Assembly: GCA_902792985.1 (NCBI GenBank)
Contig: CADBBT010000013.1
Coordinates: 1-38,514, forward strand
Reading direction: 5' to 3'
Length of the DNA: 38,514 bases
Source: Oscillospiraceae bacterium
Lineage (GTDB): Bacteria; Bacillota; Clostridia; Oscillospirales; Acutalibacteraceae
Position numbers and translations under genes: made by a program. Below, in pieces: positions 15,393 through 23,167 of the stretch; position 1 is the stretch's first letter, and each line of letters begins with the position of its first letter. A model generated the notes under the pieces. That model made no database searches. It was not told the DNA's origin and saw nothing but the letters and a program-made list of their open reading frames with translations.

Positions 15393-16655
15393 TTGTCAAA
15401 AACAAAAACACCGCTGAGGCAATCATCCTTTTTACAAAAGCACCGCTACAGTTTGTTTTTCTTCCTGTTCCTGGTGGCGTATCATGTTGCGATCGTCAAC
15501 CGCTTTCAGCCGTGGAAGGTCGATGAGATCACTTATTCGTTTCACTCGGTCGATTTCAGTCTCGGCTTTGCAACAAAGCTGTTGCCCGGTGCAGTTTTCA
15601 ATGCGCTTTTCGGGCGCTTCGCTTCGGAGTTGACGGCATCGATTTATGAAACGGTTCTGATTCTGCTCTTTTTTGCAGGCGTGTCGGTCTTTCTTGAACG
15701 GTTTTTGCTTCGTATGCAGCCGGAATATCGCAGCGCCGCTTTGGTTTTGCTTGCGTTTTATGTCACAGGCGCTTACACGTTTTCGGTGTATACGAAAGGC
15801 CTTGGAATGCTGGATGTTTACTGGCTCTTTTTTTCTCTGTTCTTTTTGATCTTTCTGGAGCACAAATGGCTGCGCTTTTTGATTCCGCTGTTGTATGTGG
15901 CCTCCATTATGATCCATTTTTCTGCGATTTTGAATGCGATCATTTTCTTTTCGATCCTTCTTCTCTATCGCGCGTCGATCGAACCGGAAAAGAAACAGCG
16001 GCGGATCTATCTTTTGATCTTTGCCTTCTCTATGCTTATTTCTGCCGCAGCCTTTCTTTTCTTTCTGGTTTATGAATCGCGTTTGATCTGTCCGATCGAA
16101 ACCTTTCATCAAAAGCTGCAGGAACACGGAAGCGATTATTTTGAGTACTATGATTACGCGTTTTATGATCTGTTCCGCGGCGACTATTATCGTCCGCCCG
16201 AAGTTTCTGCGATGGACGGCTCTTTGAATAAGATCTGGCAGCTTTTGGTTTATCAGCTTCGCTTTAACTATATTCTGATCGACTTTATTGGTTCTCATGT
16301 TGTGATAGCCCTTATTGGCGGCCTTATCGTTCTTTTCCCGATGATGTTTGCGTTTTATAAGTTCCTATTGCAGCATTTCCGTATGACAGAGAACCTACTC
16401 GGACGCTTTTGCGCGTTTTTGATGCTGATTCAGTTTCCCTTTACATTCGCCGTTGCAATGCTGTTTTCGGTGGACGTCAACCGTTGGCTGACGCATGGAT
16501 TTTTGATGATTTTTACCACGGTGCTCCTGATCATGTATTACGAAAAGGAAAAGGCGGCGCTTTTGCTTGAAAAAATCAAAGAATCCGCCGGAGGACTTGC
16601 ATTGAAACTGTATTTTCTCGGCTATGCGACGATTCATGTGTTTGCGTACTTTTGA
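15393..16655 (+). CDS. Polytopic membrane protein, candidate GT-C type glycosyltransferase
   Basis: A 420-residue protein with about ten hydrophobic segments. The TTG at 15393 is chosen because GGGGGTG lies 5 bases upstream and it avoids overlap with the glycosyltransferase. The first extracytoplasmic loop contains WKVDEITYSF; an acidic Asp-Glu pair in this loop is the usual catalytic feature of GT-C enzymes that use polyprenyl-phosphate sugars. A late DVNRW motif is reminiscent of polysaccharide polymerases and EpsG-like proteins. The central loop (SDYFEYYDYAFYDLF) is strongly acidic and aromatic. It directly follows a polyprenyl-phosphate glycosyltransferase, which fits a role in transferring the lipid-linked sugar outside. 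I do not recognise the exact family, and a flippase or polymerase role is possible. Confidence 0.6.
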   Translation: MSKTKTPLRQSSFLQKHRYSLFFFLFLVAYHVAIVNRFQPWKVDEITYSFHSVDFSLGFATKLLPGAVFNALFGRFASELTASIYETVLILLFFAGVSVFLERFLLRMQPEYRSAALVLLAFYVTGAYTFSVYTKGLGMLDVYWLFFSLFFLIFLEHKWLRFLIPLLYVASIMIHFSAILNAIIFFSILLLYRASIEPEKKQRRIYLLIFAFSMLISAAAFLFFLVYESRLICPIETFHQKLQEHGSDYFEYYDYAFYDLFRGDYYRPPEVSAMDGSLNKIWQLLVYQLRFNYILIDFIGSHVVIALIGGLIVLFPMMFAFYKFLLQHFRMTENLLGRFCAFLMLIQFPFTFAVAMLFSVDVNRWLTHGFLMIFTTVLLIMYYEKEKAALLLEKIKESAGGLALKLYFLGYATIHVFAYF

Positions 16656-16696
16656 TTTGTGAACGTACTTACTACTATGAAACAGGTGAAGAAGCT

Positions 16697-17458
16697 ATGA
16701 AGACAGAAAAAATGACACGGATTTTAACCGTGGCCGCATTGTTTCTTCTTTTTGCAACGTGCTGGATGTTTTACAGGCTGACGCTGAATCTCATTTACGA
16801 TGATACGATCATGATCGCGGAACTCGCGTTGCCCTTTGTGTTTTATTGTTTGTGTTTATACGGCGTTTCGCCGACCGTTTTCGGTCTCTTTGCTTTTGCT
16901 GGCGTCAGCGCGCTCTTTGCGGTGTCTTTTTTTACACGCTATGACAACCAGTATGATTATTTTATGATCCTGACATACATTCCGCCGCTGCTGCTTTTTG
17001 CCATTCAAACCGATGCCGCAAACGGAAAGAAAAAAGGGTTCTTTTCCGGCGTTGGACTGACATTTGCGCGGCTTTTCAGCGTTGGATTGACAGTGATTAT
17101 GCTGGTTTGCCTGCTCAAAAGTGAAAAAAGCTTTTATACAAAGAATACGATCTATTTCGTTTTTTGGTTTGTTGTGCTTTGGATTTTGTATTTTCTTGTA
17201 ATGCGCTCCACGCCGACGGATGCAACATCGCTGGATAAAGCTTCGATAAAAACGATGAAGAGTACTTTCCTTTTTGCGCTGTGCACACTTCCGCAAACCT
17301 TGATTCTGGCTTGTGTTTATCCCGTGTTTTCCGTTTCCAACACCGTTCCGCTGTTGTGGATCGTTAATCTTCTGTTCCTATATGAGCAGAAAAACCCGTT
17401 TGTGCGCGGTTTTGTTTCACACTTGCGGGAGCGGTTCGCTCTGCTTTTGCCGCAGTGA
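16697..17458 (+). CDS. Polytopic membrane protein of unknown function, last gene of the operon
   Basis: A 253-residue hydrophobic protein with about seven membrane segments and short loops; no recognised motif. The ATG at 16697 has AGGTGAAG close upstream; a longer reading starts at 16652, overlapping the previous stop by four bases. The C-terminus is basic (SHLRERFALLLPQ), suggesting a cytoplasmic end. Because it follows the candidate GT-C protein without a promoter, it may be a partner subunit or a flippase-like component for the same glycolipid. Its own strongly biased composition (rich in Phe, Leu, Val, Tyr) is ordinary for membrane proteins. Function is not assigned. Confidence 0.6.
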   Translation: MKTEKMTRILTVAALFLLFATCWMFYRLTLNLIYDDTIMIAELALPFVFYCLCLYGVSPTVFGLFAFAGVSALFAVSFFTRYDNQYDYFMILTYIPPLLLFAIQTDAANGKKKGFFSGVGLTFARLFSVGLTVIMLVCLLKSEKSFYTKNTIYFVFWFVVLWILYFLVMRSTPTDATSLDKASIKTMKSTFLFALCTLPQTLILACVYPVFSVSNTVPLLWIVNLLFLYEQKNPFVRGFVSHLRERFALLLPQ

Positions 17459-17501
17459 CTGAAAACATTTTTTGAATTTGACCAAAATCTTCCAAAACCT
17501 C

Positions 17502-17530
17502 TTGCCACGATTTGACGGATGTGCTATAAT
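17502..17530 (+). promoter_or_regulatory. Strong promoter for the frr-polC housekeeping operon
   Basis: TTGCCA (17502-17507), 17 bases, TATAAT (17525-17530) with a TGC extended -10. It begins 43 bases after the preceding stop. No good terminator separates it from the upstream operon, so some read-through is likely. Confidence 0.88.
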
Positions 17531-17576
17531 CAATTCGAACATTTGCATAAACTATGCTATGAAAGAAGGAAACATC

Positions 17577-18131
17577 ATGAAACAAGTCTATGAAACTTGC
17601 AAAACCAAAATGGAGAAAACCATCCACGCATTAAAAGCCGAATATGGCGCCATCCGTGCGGGCCGCGCAAATCCGCAGGTGCTTGACCGTTTGTCGGTCG
17701 ATTATTACGGCACACCGACGCCGATCGGTCAGCTCGCTTCTGTTTCCGCAACGGAAGCGCGTGTGCTGACCATTGCGCCTTGGGATAAATCCATTCTCAA
17801 AGGCATCGAAAAAGCGATCCAGGCTTCTGATATCGGCATCAATCCGCAAAATGACGGTACAGTCATTCGTCTGACCTTCCCGCCGCTGACGGAGGACCGT
17901 CGTAAAGAACTTGCAAAGGATGTGCAGAAGATCGCGGAAACAAGTAAAGTTGCGATCCGCTCCATTCGCCGTGACTGCATCGAAAAGCTCAAGACGATGA
18001 AAAAGAACAGCGATATCACCGAAGATGATCTGAAAGACGGCGAAAAAGAGATCCAGAAGATCACTGACGGTTTCATCAAAGATATCGACTCCATTGCCGA
18101 TGCAAAGGAAAAAGAAATTCTCGAAATCTGA
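17577..18131 (+). CDS. frr: Ribosome recycling factor
   Basis: A 184-residue protein, the standard length for RRF. It splits post-termination ribosomes with EF-G so subunits can be reused. Recognisable segments are EYGAIRAGRANPQVLDRL, YYGTPTPIGQLAS, INPQNDGTVIRLTFPPLTE and the C-terminal helix with RSIRRDCIEKLKTMKK. The start at 17577 has AAGGA 7 bases upstream. pyrH, which commonly precedes frr, is absent; an unrelated membrane-protein operon takes its place, and frr has its own promoter. It heads a run of closely spaced genes up to 30163. Confidence 0.97.
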   Translation: MKQVYETCKTKMEKTIHALKAEYGAIRAGRANPQVLDRLSVDYYGTPTPIGQLASVSATEARVLTIAPWDKSILKGIEKAIQASDIGINPQNDGTVIRLTFPPLTEDRRKELAKDVQKIAETSKVAIRSIRRDCIEKLKTMKKNSDITEDDLKDGEKEIQKITDGFIKDIDSIADAKEKEILEI

Positions 18132-18147
18132 ACCAAAGAATTTATTC

Positions 18148-18174
18148 CGCCGTCAAGGCTCTGCTTTGGCGGCG
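18148..18174 (+). promoter_or_regulatory. Long hairpin between frr and uppS, possible attenuator
   Basis: CGCCGTCAAGGC (18148-18159) pairs over twelve positions, two of them G-T, with GCTTTGGCGGCG (18163-18174) around TCT. Only TT follows, so termination is probably weak. It could protect the frr message or tune frr against uppS. Confidence 0.55.
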
Positions 18175-18197
18175 TTATGCATGAAAGAAGGAAGTCT

Positions 18198-18929
18198 ATG
18201 CTGGACAAAGGCATCGTTTTGCCCAAACATATTGCGATCATTATGGATGGCAACGGACGTTGGGCAAAGCAGCGCGGTCTTGTGCGCACCGAGGGACACA
18301 AGCGCGGCGCGGAGGTTTTTCGCAACATCTGCACCTACGCGTCTCGCATCGGGATTAAACACATGACTTTTTATGCGTTTTCAACAGAAAACTGGAAACG
18401 CTCCGAAACAGAAGTCACCGCGCTGATGAACCTGTTTCGCAACTATCTGTTTGAGATGGAGGAACGCGAAGCTGAAAACGAAAGCGGTGGCTATTGCATC
18501 CACTTTCTCGGCGCACGGGAAGGGCTGCCTTCCGATCTTGTAAAACTCATGGATCAGGCTGAAATGCGCTCTGCCGATAAAACGCACATGCATGTCAACA
18601 TCGCCGTCAATTACGGCGGCAGGGCAGAGATCGTTCATGCGGCCAGACTGCTCGGCGAACGGATCAAAGCCGGGACTTTACAGCCGCAGGACATCACAGA
18701 AGAAAGCATTTCCGCGCTGCTTTATACAGCGAACCAGCCGGACCCCGATCTGATCATTCGTCCGAGCGGCGAACAGCGGCTTTCGAACTTTTTGATCTGG
18801 CAGGCTGCGTACGCGGAGTTTTATTACGACGATGTGCTCTGGCCGGATTATACGCCCGATGATCTCGACCGTGCGATCAATGCCTTTGCACGGCGCGATC
18901 GCAGATTCGGCGGTGTGCAACAACAATAG
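18198..18929 (+). CDS. uppS: Isoprenyl transferase (undecaprenyl diphosphate synthase)
   Basis: A 243-residue cis-prenyltransferase that extends farnesyl diphosphate with isopentenyl units to the undecaprenyl carrier lipid. Diagnostic segments are HIAIIMDGNGRWAKQRG with the catalytic Asp, GHKRGAE, YAFSTENWKR, NYGGRAEI, and the C-terminal PDPDLIIRPSGEQRLSNFL with WPDYTPDDL. The start at 18198 has AAGGA about 6 bases upstream; an earlier ATG at 18177 lies after the hairpin and lacks a site. The gene sits in the usual frr-uppS-cdsA order. Its product supplies the carrier for cell-wall precursors and probably for the glycosyltransferase in the upstream operon. Confidence 0.97.
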   Translation: MLDKGIVLPKHIAIIMDGNGRWAKQRGLVRTEGHKRGAEVFRNICTYASRIGIKHMTFYAFSTENWKRSETEVTALMNLFRNYLFEMEEREAENESGGYCIHFLGAREGLPSDLVKLMDQAEMRSADKTHMHVNIAVNYGGRAEIVHAARLLGERIKAGTLQPQDITEESISALLYTANQPDPDLIIRPSGEQRLSNFLIWQAAYAEFYYDDVLWPDYTPDDLDRAINAFARRDRRFGGVQQQ

Positions 18930-18944
18930 GAAGGAGCATATTCC

Positions 18945-19856
18945 ATGGAAGACTCCGTTAAGAAAAAAGGAAAATTTCATTTTAAAGGGGAGCGCACGCG
19001 TTCAACATTGATCATTGTCGCTGTGTTAGCAGTGTATGTGGTCTCCATTCATTTAAACATACACTGGCTTTATACCATCATTACCGCACTTGTTTCAGCA
19101 GGTGTGACTTATGAGCTTGTCCATGCAGTCGGTGCCGAAAGCAAGCTGCTGTTTGGCGTATCGATCGCTGTTTCGGCAGCCTATGTTGTGACGGTTGGCT
19201 TCCACATTCGGCTGCCGCATCCGACGGTGCTGTTGAGCTTTTATGTGATGTTGCTGCTGGCGTTGACGGTGCTGCATCACCGGCGCATTCAGTTTATCCA
19301 CGCTGCAATGGCGTTCTTTGCGTCCGTTTGTGCGCCGTATGCACTTTCTTGTTTCATTCGCCTGAACGATCTGCCGTATCTCAACGGGCGCTTTACCCAT
19401 TTGGAAGGCTTGTTCCTGTTCTGGCTGTCGTTCACCTGCTCCTGGGTGACGGATGTTTTTGCTTTCCTTGTCGGTCGAAAGATCGGAAAGCACAAAATGT
19501 GCCCCGGCATCAGCCCAAAGAAGAGCTGGGAGGGCGCAATTTTCGGAACGCTGATCACGGCGGCGATCAATGTGCTTGTGCTGCTTGGCTATACGCTTGT
19601 TGCAACAAAGCTGATGGGCCGCACAATGTTCTGGCTGGATACACCGATGAAATATCTTTATGTAGTTCCGCTTTCCATTGCGCTTTCTGCAGTCGGCATG
19701 TTCGGCGACCTTTCCTTGTCGGTACTCAAGCGTAATGCCGGCATTAAGGATTTCAGCGACCTGCTTCCCGGACACGGCGGCATTGCCGACCGGTTTGACA
19801 GCTGCATGTTTGTGCTGCCGACTCTCTATGGTATTTTTAGCTTGATTTATGGATAA
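18945..19856 (+). CDS. cdsA: Phosphatidate cytidylyltransferase
   Basis: A 303-residue membrane protein that makes CDP-diacylglycerol from CTP and phosphatidic acid, the entry to phosphatidylglycerol and related lipids. The signature near the C-terminus, SVLKRNAGIKDFSDLLPG followed by HGGIADRFD, matches the family pattern exactly, and SPKKSWEG precedes it. About seven or eight hydrophobic spans are visible. AAGGAG lies 10 bases before the start. The N-terminus carries a 25-residue basic extension (KKKGKFHFKGERTRST) ahead of the first span. Gap to uppS is 15 bases. Confidence 0.96.
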   Translation: MEDSVKKKGKFHFKGERTRSTLIIVAVLAVYVVSIHLNIHWLYTIITALVSAGVTYELVHAVGAESKLLFGVSIAVSAAYVVTVGFHIRLPHPTVLLSFYVMLLLALTVLHHRRIQFIHAAMAFFASVCAPYALSCFIRLNDLPYLNGRFTHLEGLFLFWLSFTCSWVTDVFAFLVGRKIGKHKMCPGISPKKSWEGAIFGTLITAAINVLVLLGYTLVATKLMGRTMFWLDTPMKYLYVVPLSIALSAVGMFGDLSLSVLKRNAGIKDFSDLLPGHGGIADRFDSCMFVLPTLYGIFSLIYG

Positions 19857-19886
19857 ACTATAAAATATTGGTAAGGAACGATTCCA

Positions 19887-21035
19887 ATGAAAAAACAGCT
19901 TTCTTTACTCGGTTCCACAGGTTCCATCGGTACCCAGTGTCTGGATGTCGCAACGCAGGCGGGTTACGATGTTGTCTGTCTTGCCGCATACAGCAATGTG
20001 AAACTGCTGGAAGCGCAGGCGCGCCAGTTCCGACCGGCGCTTGTCGCTCTTGTAGATGAAACTGCGGCAAAAGATCTGAAAGTCCGCCTTGCGGATACGG
20101 ACATCCGCGTGCTTTCCGGGTTGGACGGCGTTTGTGCGTGTGCCGCGTATGAAAAAGCGGACACCGTGCTCAACAGCGTGGTCGGCATGGCCGGTCTTGC
20201 GCCGACGCTTGCCGCCATTGAAGCGAAAAAAACGCTTGCGCTCGCCAACAAGGAAACGCTCGTTGCCGGCGGTGCGCTTGTAACGCGGCTCGCAAAGGAA
20301 AACGGTGTAATGATCTTGCCCGTTGACAGCGAGCATTCCGCGATCTTTCAATGCCTGCAGGGAATGCATGACGCAGCTGAACTGAAATCGATCCTGCTCA
20401 CAGCGTCCGGCGGCCCGTTTTTCGGAAAAAGTAAAGAAGAGCTGTCCACAGTCACGCTTGCGCAGGCGCTGAAGCATCCGAACTGGAGTATGGGCGCAAA
20501 GATCACGGTCGACAGCGCAACGATGATGAACAAAGGGCTGGAACTGATTGAAGCGGTGTGGCTGTTTGACGTTGCCCCCGAACAGATACAGATCCTCGTG
20601 CATCGGGAAAGCATCATTCATTCTGCTGTGGAATTCACCGATAACGCTGTGATCGCGCAGCTTGGTGTACCGGATATGCGAGTTCCCATCCAGTATGCGC
20701 TGACGTATCCGGCGCGTATCCCATCACCGGTGAAGCGACTGTCGCTGACCGATCTCGGCACGCTGCATTTCTGCTTGCCGGATGAAGAGACCTTCCGCTG
20801 CTTGCCGCTTTGCAGAAAAGCGATTGCACGCGGCGGACTTGCGCCCTGCATTGCCAACGGCGCAAACGAGATGGCAAACGCGCTGTTCCGGGAAGGAAAG
20901 ATCGGCTTTTTGCAGATCGCTGATCTTGTTCAGGGTGCGCTGGAAAACATTCCTGGTAAGCAGACTTATACCCGCCAAGACGTTTTCGATGCGGACAAAG
21001 CCGCCCGAGATTATGTTTTGGCGCAACAGAGGTGA
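19887..21035 (+). CDS. dxr: 1-deoxy-D-xylulose 5-phosphate reductoisomerase
   Basis: A 382-residue enzyme of the MEP isoprenoid pathway that converts DXP to MEP with NADPH and a divalent metal. Key segments are LLGSTGSIGTQ (NADPH site), ALANKETLVAGG, PVDSEHSAIFQCL (metal-binding Asp and Glu), LTASGGPF, HPNWSMGAKITVDSATMMNK and GLELIEAVWLF. Length is normal. The gene sits between cdsA and rseP as in many Bacillota and shows that isoprenoids are made by the MEP route, together with ispG 2 kb downstream. Confidence 0.97.
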   Translation: MKKQLSLLGSTGSIGTQCLDVATQAGYDVVCLAAYSNVKLLEAQARQFRPALVALVDETAAKDLKVRLADTDIRVLSGLDGVCACAAYEKADTVLNSVVGMAGLAPTLAAIEAKKTLALANKETLVAGGALVTRLAKENGVMILPVDSEHSAIFQCLQGMHDAAELKSILLTASGGPFFGKSKEELSTVTLAQALKHPNWSMGAKITVDSATMMNKGLELIEAVWLFDVAPEQIQILVHRESIIHSAVEFTDNAVIAQLGVPDMRVPIQYALTYPARIPSPVKRLSLTDLGTLHFCLPDEETFRCLPLCRKAIARGGLAPCIANGANEMANALFREGKIGFLQIADLVQGALENIPGKQTYTRQDVFDADKAARDYVLAQQR

Positions 21036-21040
21036 GCAGA

Positions 21041-22351
21041 TTGAGCATTGCACTTGCGGTCTCTCTGGCCGCGATCTGGTCAAAGGTGTGGCCGTTTCTC
21101 GTGGCCATCCTCTTTTTCGGCCTGATCATTTTTATTCATGAATTCGGTCATTTTATTTTTGCAAAAGCGTTTGGCGTCAAGGTCAACGAGTTCGCGCTTG
21201 GCATGGGTCCGACGCTTTTGAAAAAGCAGGGGAAGGAGACCCTTTACGCGCTGCATCTCTTTCCCATCGGCGGCTATTGCGCAATGGAGGGTGAGGACGA
21301 AAGCAGCGAAGATGCACGTGCGTTTTGCAACAAAAAGCTCTGGCAGCGCATCATCATCGTCGCTGCCGGCGCAACCTTCAACATTATTCTCGGCATTCTC
21401 ATCTGCACCTGTCTTGTCGGAACCGAAAAATATGTCGGCACAACAGAGATCCTGCAGTTCCATGAATCCGCAGTCTCCAACGCGGAAGGAGGTCTGCAAG
21501 CAGGTGACCGAATCATAGAAATTGACGGAAAACACGTTTTTTCCGATGAGGACATCTCTTTCCTCATGCTGCGCAACAACACCGGAATCTATGACATGAC
21601 TGTGCGCCGCGGAGAGGAGACCGTGCATCTGCCTGAAGTGCATTTTGCTGTGCGTACGGGCGGCAACTTTTCCTATGATGCATCAAACGCAATCTCGGAT
21701 CTGAGTGCTAAAATGAAACGCGCCGGACTGAAAAACGGCGATGTGATCCTCAAAGTCAACGGTGAAAACGTCACGGACAATAAGACGCTTTCCGCCGCCA
21801 TTCAAAAAGACGATGACCATGTGATCGACTATACCGTGCGCCGCGGCGAAGAGACCGTTTCGGTTGAAAAAGTCAAAATGGCAACCGTAACGGTGTTCGA
21901 TTTTATCTTGCTCGGTAAGGAAAAGAACGTCGGCAACGTGCTCGGCGGCGGCGTCAAATATGCGCTTTCCATGTCGCGCATGGTGTATTTGTCGCTGTTT
22001 GATTTGTTGCGCGGTCATTACGGCTTGAATGAGCTTGCCGGCCCGATCGGCACAGTGTCCGTGATCGCCGATATGGCGCAGGAGAGTGTCAAGAGCGCTG
22101 ATTTAACAGGCTTGTTTTCGATCATGGCTTTGATTACGATCAACATCGGTCTGTTCAATCTTCTTCCGGTTCCGGCGCTCGACGGCGGACGGCTGTTCTT
22201 CATGCTCATTGAGCTGATCGCGCGCCGTCCCGTTCCCGCAAAATATGAAAATTGGATCCACGCGGCCGGCATGGTGCTGCTGCTGATCTTCATGGCGGTC
22301 ATCTCCGCCAGCGATCTGTGGAAATGGATCTCCGGCGTGGGATTTTATTAA
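21041..22351 (+). CDS. rseP: RseP-like site-2 intramembrane zinc metalloprotease (M50)
   Basis: A protein of about 436 residues. FIHEFGHFIFAKAFGVKV carries the HExxH zinc site in the first membrane segment, and NLLPVPALDGGRLFF holds the LDG motif that completes the site. Between them is a PDZ region (GLQAGDRIIEIDGK) and what looks like a second one (KRAGLKNGDVILKVNGENV), so two PDZ-like copies may be present instead of the single one usual in Gram-positive homologues. Such proteases cleave anti-sigma factors and signal-peptide remnants in the membrane. The TTG at 21041 is preferred because AGAGGTGA lies 5 bases upstream; a GTG at 21032 lies inside that sequence. It follows dxr after 5 bases. 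Confidence 0.93.
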   Translation: MSIALAVSLAAIWSKVWPFLVAILFFGLIIFIHEFGHFIFAKAFGVKVNEFALGMGPTLLKKQGKETLYALHLFPIGGYCAMEGEDESSEDARAFCNKKLWQRIIIVAAGATFNIILGILICTCLVGTEKYVGTTEILQFHESAVSNAEGGLQAGDRIIEIDGKHVFSDEDISFLMLRNNTGIYDMTVRRGEETVHLPEVHFAVRTGGNFSYDASNAISDLSAKMKRAGLKNGDVILKVNGENVTDNKTLSAAIQKDDDHVIDYTVRRGEETVSVEKVKMATVTVFDFILLGKEKNVGNVLGGGVKYALSMSRMVYLSLFDLLRGHYGLNELAGPIGTVSVIADMAQESVKSADLTGLFSIMALITINIGLFNLLPVPALDGGRLFFMLIELIARRPVPAKYENWIHAAGMVLLLIFMAVISASDLWKWISGVGFY

Positions 22352-22372
22352 ACGGAAAGAGAGGGGATACAA

Positions 22373-22693
22373 ATAGCGTTTTGGATCCATTTGGCTGTTT
22401 CCCTGCTGTTTGCCCTGCTCGGCATCGTTTTTCTGTGCGGCAAAGGCGCTGCACTGATCGCCGGTTATAACACCGCTTCCGCGGAGGAAAGGCTGGAGAT
22501 CGACGAGAAAAAGCTTTGTCGTTTTATGGGAAAACTGATGTTTGTGCTTGCCGCCTGCTGGCTGGTTGCGGCATTGAGCGAAGTGTTCCATCTTAAGGCG
22601 CTGCTTTGGCTTGGTATCGCACTGTTTTTCGTTGCCGTCATCGGCGGCGTGATCTATGCGAACACGGGACATCGCTTTGATAAAGACTGGTAA
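22373..22693 (+). CDS. DUF3784-family small membrane protein with probable AUA start
   Basis: A protein of about 106 residues with three hydrophobic helices. The segment KGAALIAGYNTASAEERLE, then DEKKLCRFMGKLMF, is characteristic of DUF3784 membrane proteins, whose role is unknown. There is no ATG, GTG or TTG at a proper distance from the only ribosome site (GAGGGG, 22361-22366). The codon six bases beyond it is ATA, which would start an ideal first helix (AFWIHLAVSLLFALLGIVFL). A TTG at 22391 is 24 bases from the site and would truncate that helix. So either initiation is at AUA, the base is a sequencing variant of ATG, or the TTG is used. It is inserted between rseP and the acetyltransferase in the housekeeping operon. 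Confidence 0.7.
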   Translation: MAFWIHLAVSLLFALLGIVFLCGKGAALIAGYNTASAEERLEIDEKKLCRFMGKLMFVLAACWLVAALSEVFHLKALLWLGIALFFVAVIGGVIYANTGHRFDKDW

Positions 22694-22720
22694 TTACAAG
22701 AATATAGCGGAGTGTGCAGA

Positions 22721-23167
22721 ATGAAGATTATTCCTTATGATGAACAATATCGTGACGATATGATCTTCATGGTGCTGCAGGCGAAAGATGCACTTGGCCG
22801 TGTGCCGCATTTAAACGAAGACCTTCTGACAGTTCAAAAAACTTATCTGGACGCAGGCGATGGTTTCTGGCTGGCGATCGATGAAGACGACCGTGTGATT
22901 GGCTGCGTCGGATACAGTTCTATTCCCGAAACATCGGAAGTGTGGCTGCATCGGCTTTATGTGAAATATGACAAAAAGCGGCAGGGGATCGGAACCGCAC
23001 TTTTGCATACGGCGGAAAACGCAGCAAGGAAGGCCGGAAAAACAACGCTGCATGTTCATCTAGGTTTCCCGAAGGAACAATGGTATGCGTCCTATGCGTT
23101 TTATCAAAAACACGGGTTTTCCGAATATGACCCGAGATATTGGAAAAAGGAGCTGACCGAAGAATGA
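22721..23167 (+). CDS. GNAT-family N-acetyltransferase
   Basis: A 148-residue single-domain GNAT protein. The acetyl-CoA loop is visible as YVKYDKKRQGIGTALL (the R/QxxGxG/A motif), preceded by a beta strand VWLHRLYV and followed by AENAARKAGKTTLHVHL and FYQKHGFSEY, the usual order in the fold. The acceptor is unknown. The start at 22721 has GGAG about 8 bases upstream. Its stop overlaps the ispG start in ATGA, implying translational coupling, although a functional tie to isoprenoid synthesis is not implied. Confidence 0.88.
   Translation: MKIIPYDEQYRDDMIFMVLQAKDALGRVPHLNEDLLTVQKTYLDAGDGFWLAIDEDDRVIGCVGYSSIPETSEVWLHRLYVKYDKKRQGIGTALLHTAENAARKAGKTTLHVHLGFPKEQWYASYAFYQKHGFSEYDPRYWKKELTEE

Noticed and set aside
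17429-17441. GAGCG-GTT-CGCTC hairpin at the end of the last membrane protein gene as a terminator
   Set aside because: A five-pair stem inside coding sequence with only TTTT after a gap; too weak to call.
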